NCBI GenBank assembly: GCA_007123625.1
Contig: SKKS01000404.1
Location: forward strand, 1-6,623
Length of the DNA stretch: 6,623 nt
Source: Paracoccaceae bacterium
GTDB taxonomy: Bacteria; Pseudomonadota; Alphaproteobacteria; Rhodobacterales; Rhodobacteraceae
Reading direction: 5' to 3'
Under the pieces are notes generated by a model. That model was not told the DNA's origin. It searched no databases and worked only from the letters and a program-made list of their open reading frames with translations. The translations under genes and the position numbers were made by a program. Of the stretch, positions 6,320 through 6,623 are shown in pieces (positions within the stretch are counted from its first letter, which is position 1; every line of letters begins with the position of its first letter).

Positions 6320-6373
6320 GTGCCCTCATCGCGTTGTTTCCGTGGGGCAGCGGTCCGCGCCCCACAGCCGCGC

Positions 6374-6402
6374 TTGACCCGCGCGGATGACACAGGTATC
6401 GC
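6374..6402 (+). promoter_or_regulatory. Candidate prmA promoter
   Basis: TTGACC (6374-6379), a 17-base spacer and TATCGC (6397-6402) form a plausible sigma-70-type promoter with a near-consensus -35 and a weak -10. It would leave a leader of about 60 bases before the prmA ATG. Confidence 0.45.
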
Positions 6403-6468
6403 CGGGCACGGCGGCTGTGCGCGGCACGGCGCCCTGTCGCTTTCCTCCAGTCTCCGGGACCTGCCTGC

Positions 6469-6623
6469 ATGCCGACCTATTCAGCGCTGACCACACTGCC
6501 CGATGCCGCGAACGCCCAGTCCCTGGGCGCTGCGATGGAGGACATGGACCCGGCGCCCAGCGGCGTCGGCGTGTTCGAGGTTGAGGACGGCTCGGCCCTG
6601 TGGGAGGTCGGCGGCTACTTCAC
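6469..6623 (+). CDS. prmA: Ribosomal protein L11 methyltransferase, N-terminal part
   Basis: PrmA uses S-adenosylmethionine to methylate ribosomal protein L11 at lysines and the N-terminus. Only the first 51 residues are present; the gene continues past the right edge. The fragment MPTYSALTTLPDAANAQSLG, followed by GVGVFEVEDGSALWEVGGYF, matches my recollection of the substrate-recognition N-terminus of alphaproteobacterial PrmA. The methyltransferase domain itself is not in view, so the call rests on this region alone. The ATG at 6469 is chosen because it opens directly into the conserved N-terminus. Only a weak GGGA (6456-6459) lies upstream, 9 bases away. It probably has its own promoter at 6374-6402, independent of msrA. 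Confidence 0.8.
   Translation, partial: MPTYSALTTLPDAANAQSLGAAMEDMDPAPSGVGVFEVEDGSALWEVGGYF

Larger units (their letters stand above)
6039..6468. other. msrA-prmA intergenic region
   Basis: No convincing gene is seen in these 430 bases. Open frames exist on both strands, but their translations are low-complexity Arg/Ala/Pro/Gly mixtures typical of GC-rich noncoding DNA. In order the gap holds a hairpin just after msrA, an unremarkable stretch (6074-6156), repeat copy 2, strong GC foldbacks (6238-6365) and a promoter candidate for prmA. Confidence 0.7.

Noticed and set aside
5877..6470. A 197-codon minus-strand frame covering the msrA end and the gap to prmA
   Set aside because: Its composition is Arg/Ala/Pro-rich without domains, part is antisense to msrA, and it runs through the repeat and hairpins.
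1..6623. tRNA, rRNA, CRISPR array, phage or defence genes
   Set aside because: I saw no tRNA-like cloverleaf, no rRNA sequence, no regularly spaced repeats and no matching protein families on either strand.

Overview
The window is GC-rich chromosomal DNA with strong G/C third-position bias and suggests an alphaproteobacterium, most likely of the Rhodobacteraceae. The grounds are a phosphatidylcholine synthase of alphaproteobacterial type, the protein styles of the DUF484, PriA and PrmA genes, and GC-rich intergenic hairpins of a kind I associate with Rhodobacterales. The lineage is inferred from reading the sequence; no search was run.

Left half, all on the minus strand. From right to left these are a small transaldolase (2067-2720), a DUF484 protein (1291-2013), the tyrosine recombinase XerC (371-1294, start overlapping the DUF484 stop by 4 bases) and the N-terminal part of phosphatidylcholine synthase (start at 299, running off the left edge). 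The transaldolase belongs to the pentose phosphate pathway. DUF484-xerC is a conserved pair (compare yigA-xerC in E. coli), and XerC resolves chromosome dimers.

Right half, all on the plus strand. These are the replication-restart helicase PriA (2819-5023), methionine sulfoxide reductase MsrA (5388-6038) and the start of ribosomal protein L11 methyltransferase PrmA (6469 to the right edge). tal and priA are divergent across about 98 bases that hold a long imperfect palindrome and candidate promoters.

The two large gaps, 5024-5387 and 6039-6468, hold no convincing gene but are highly structured. Each contains one copy of a 59-base repeat (55 of 59 identical), in opposite orientations, so that msrA sits inside an 856-base inverted-repeat frame. 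Perfect hairpins lie beside the left copy, and a long GC-rich foldback and a 7-bp hairpin lie beside the right copy. Candidate promoters sit between these elements and msrA or prmA.

The genes are ordinary housekeeping functions. I see no phage, insertion sequence, CRISPR, toxin-antitoxin or defence system. The unusual material is intergenic.
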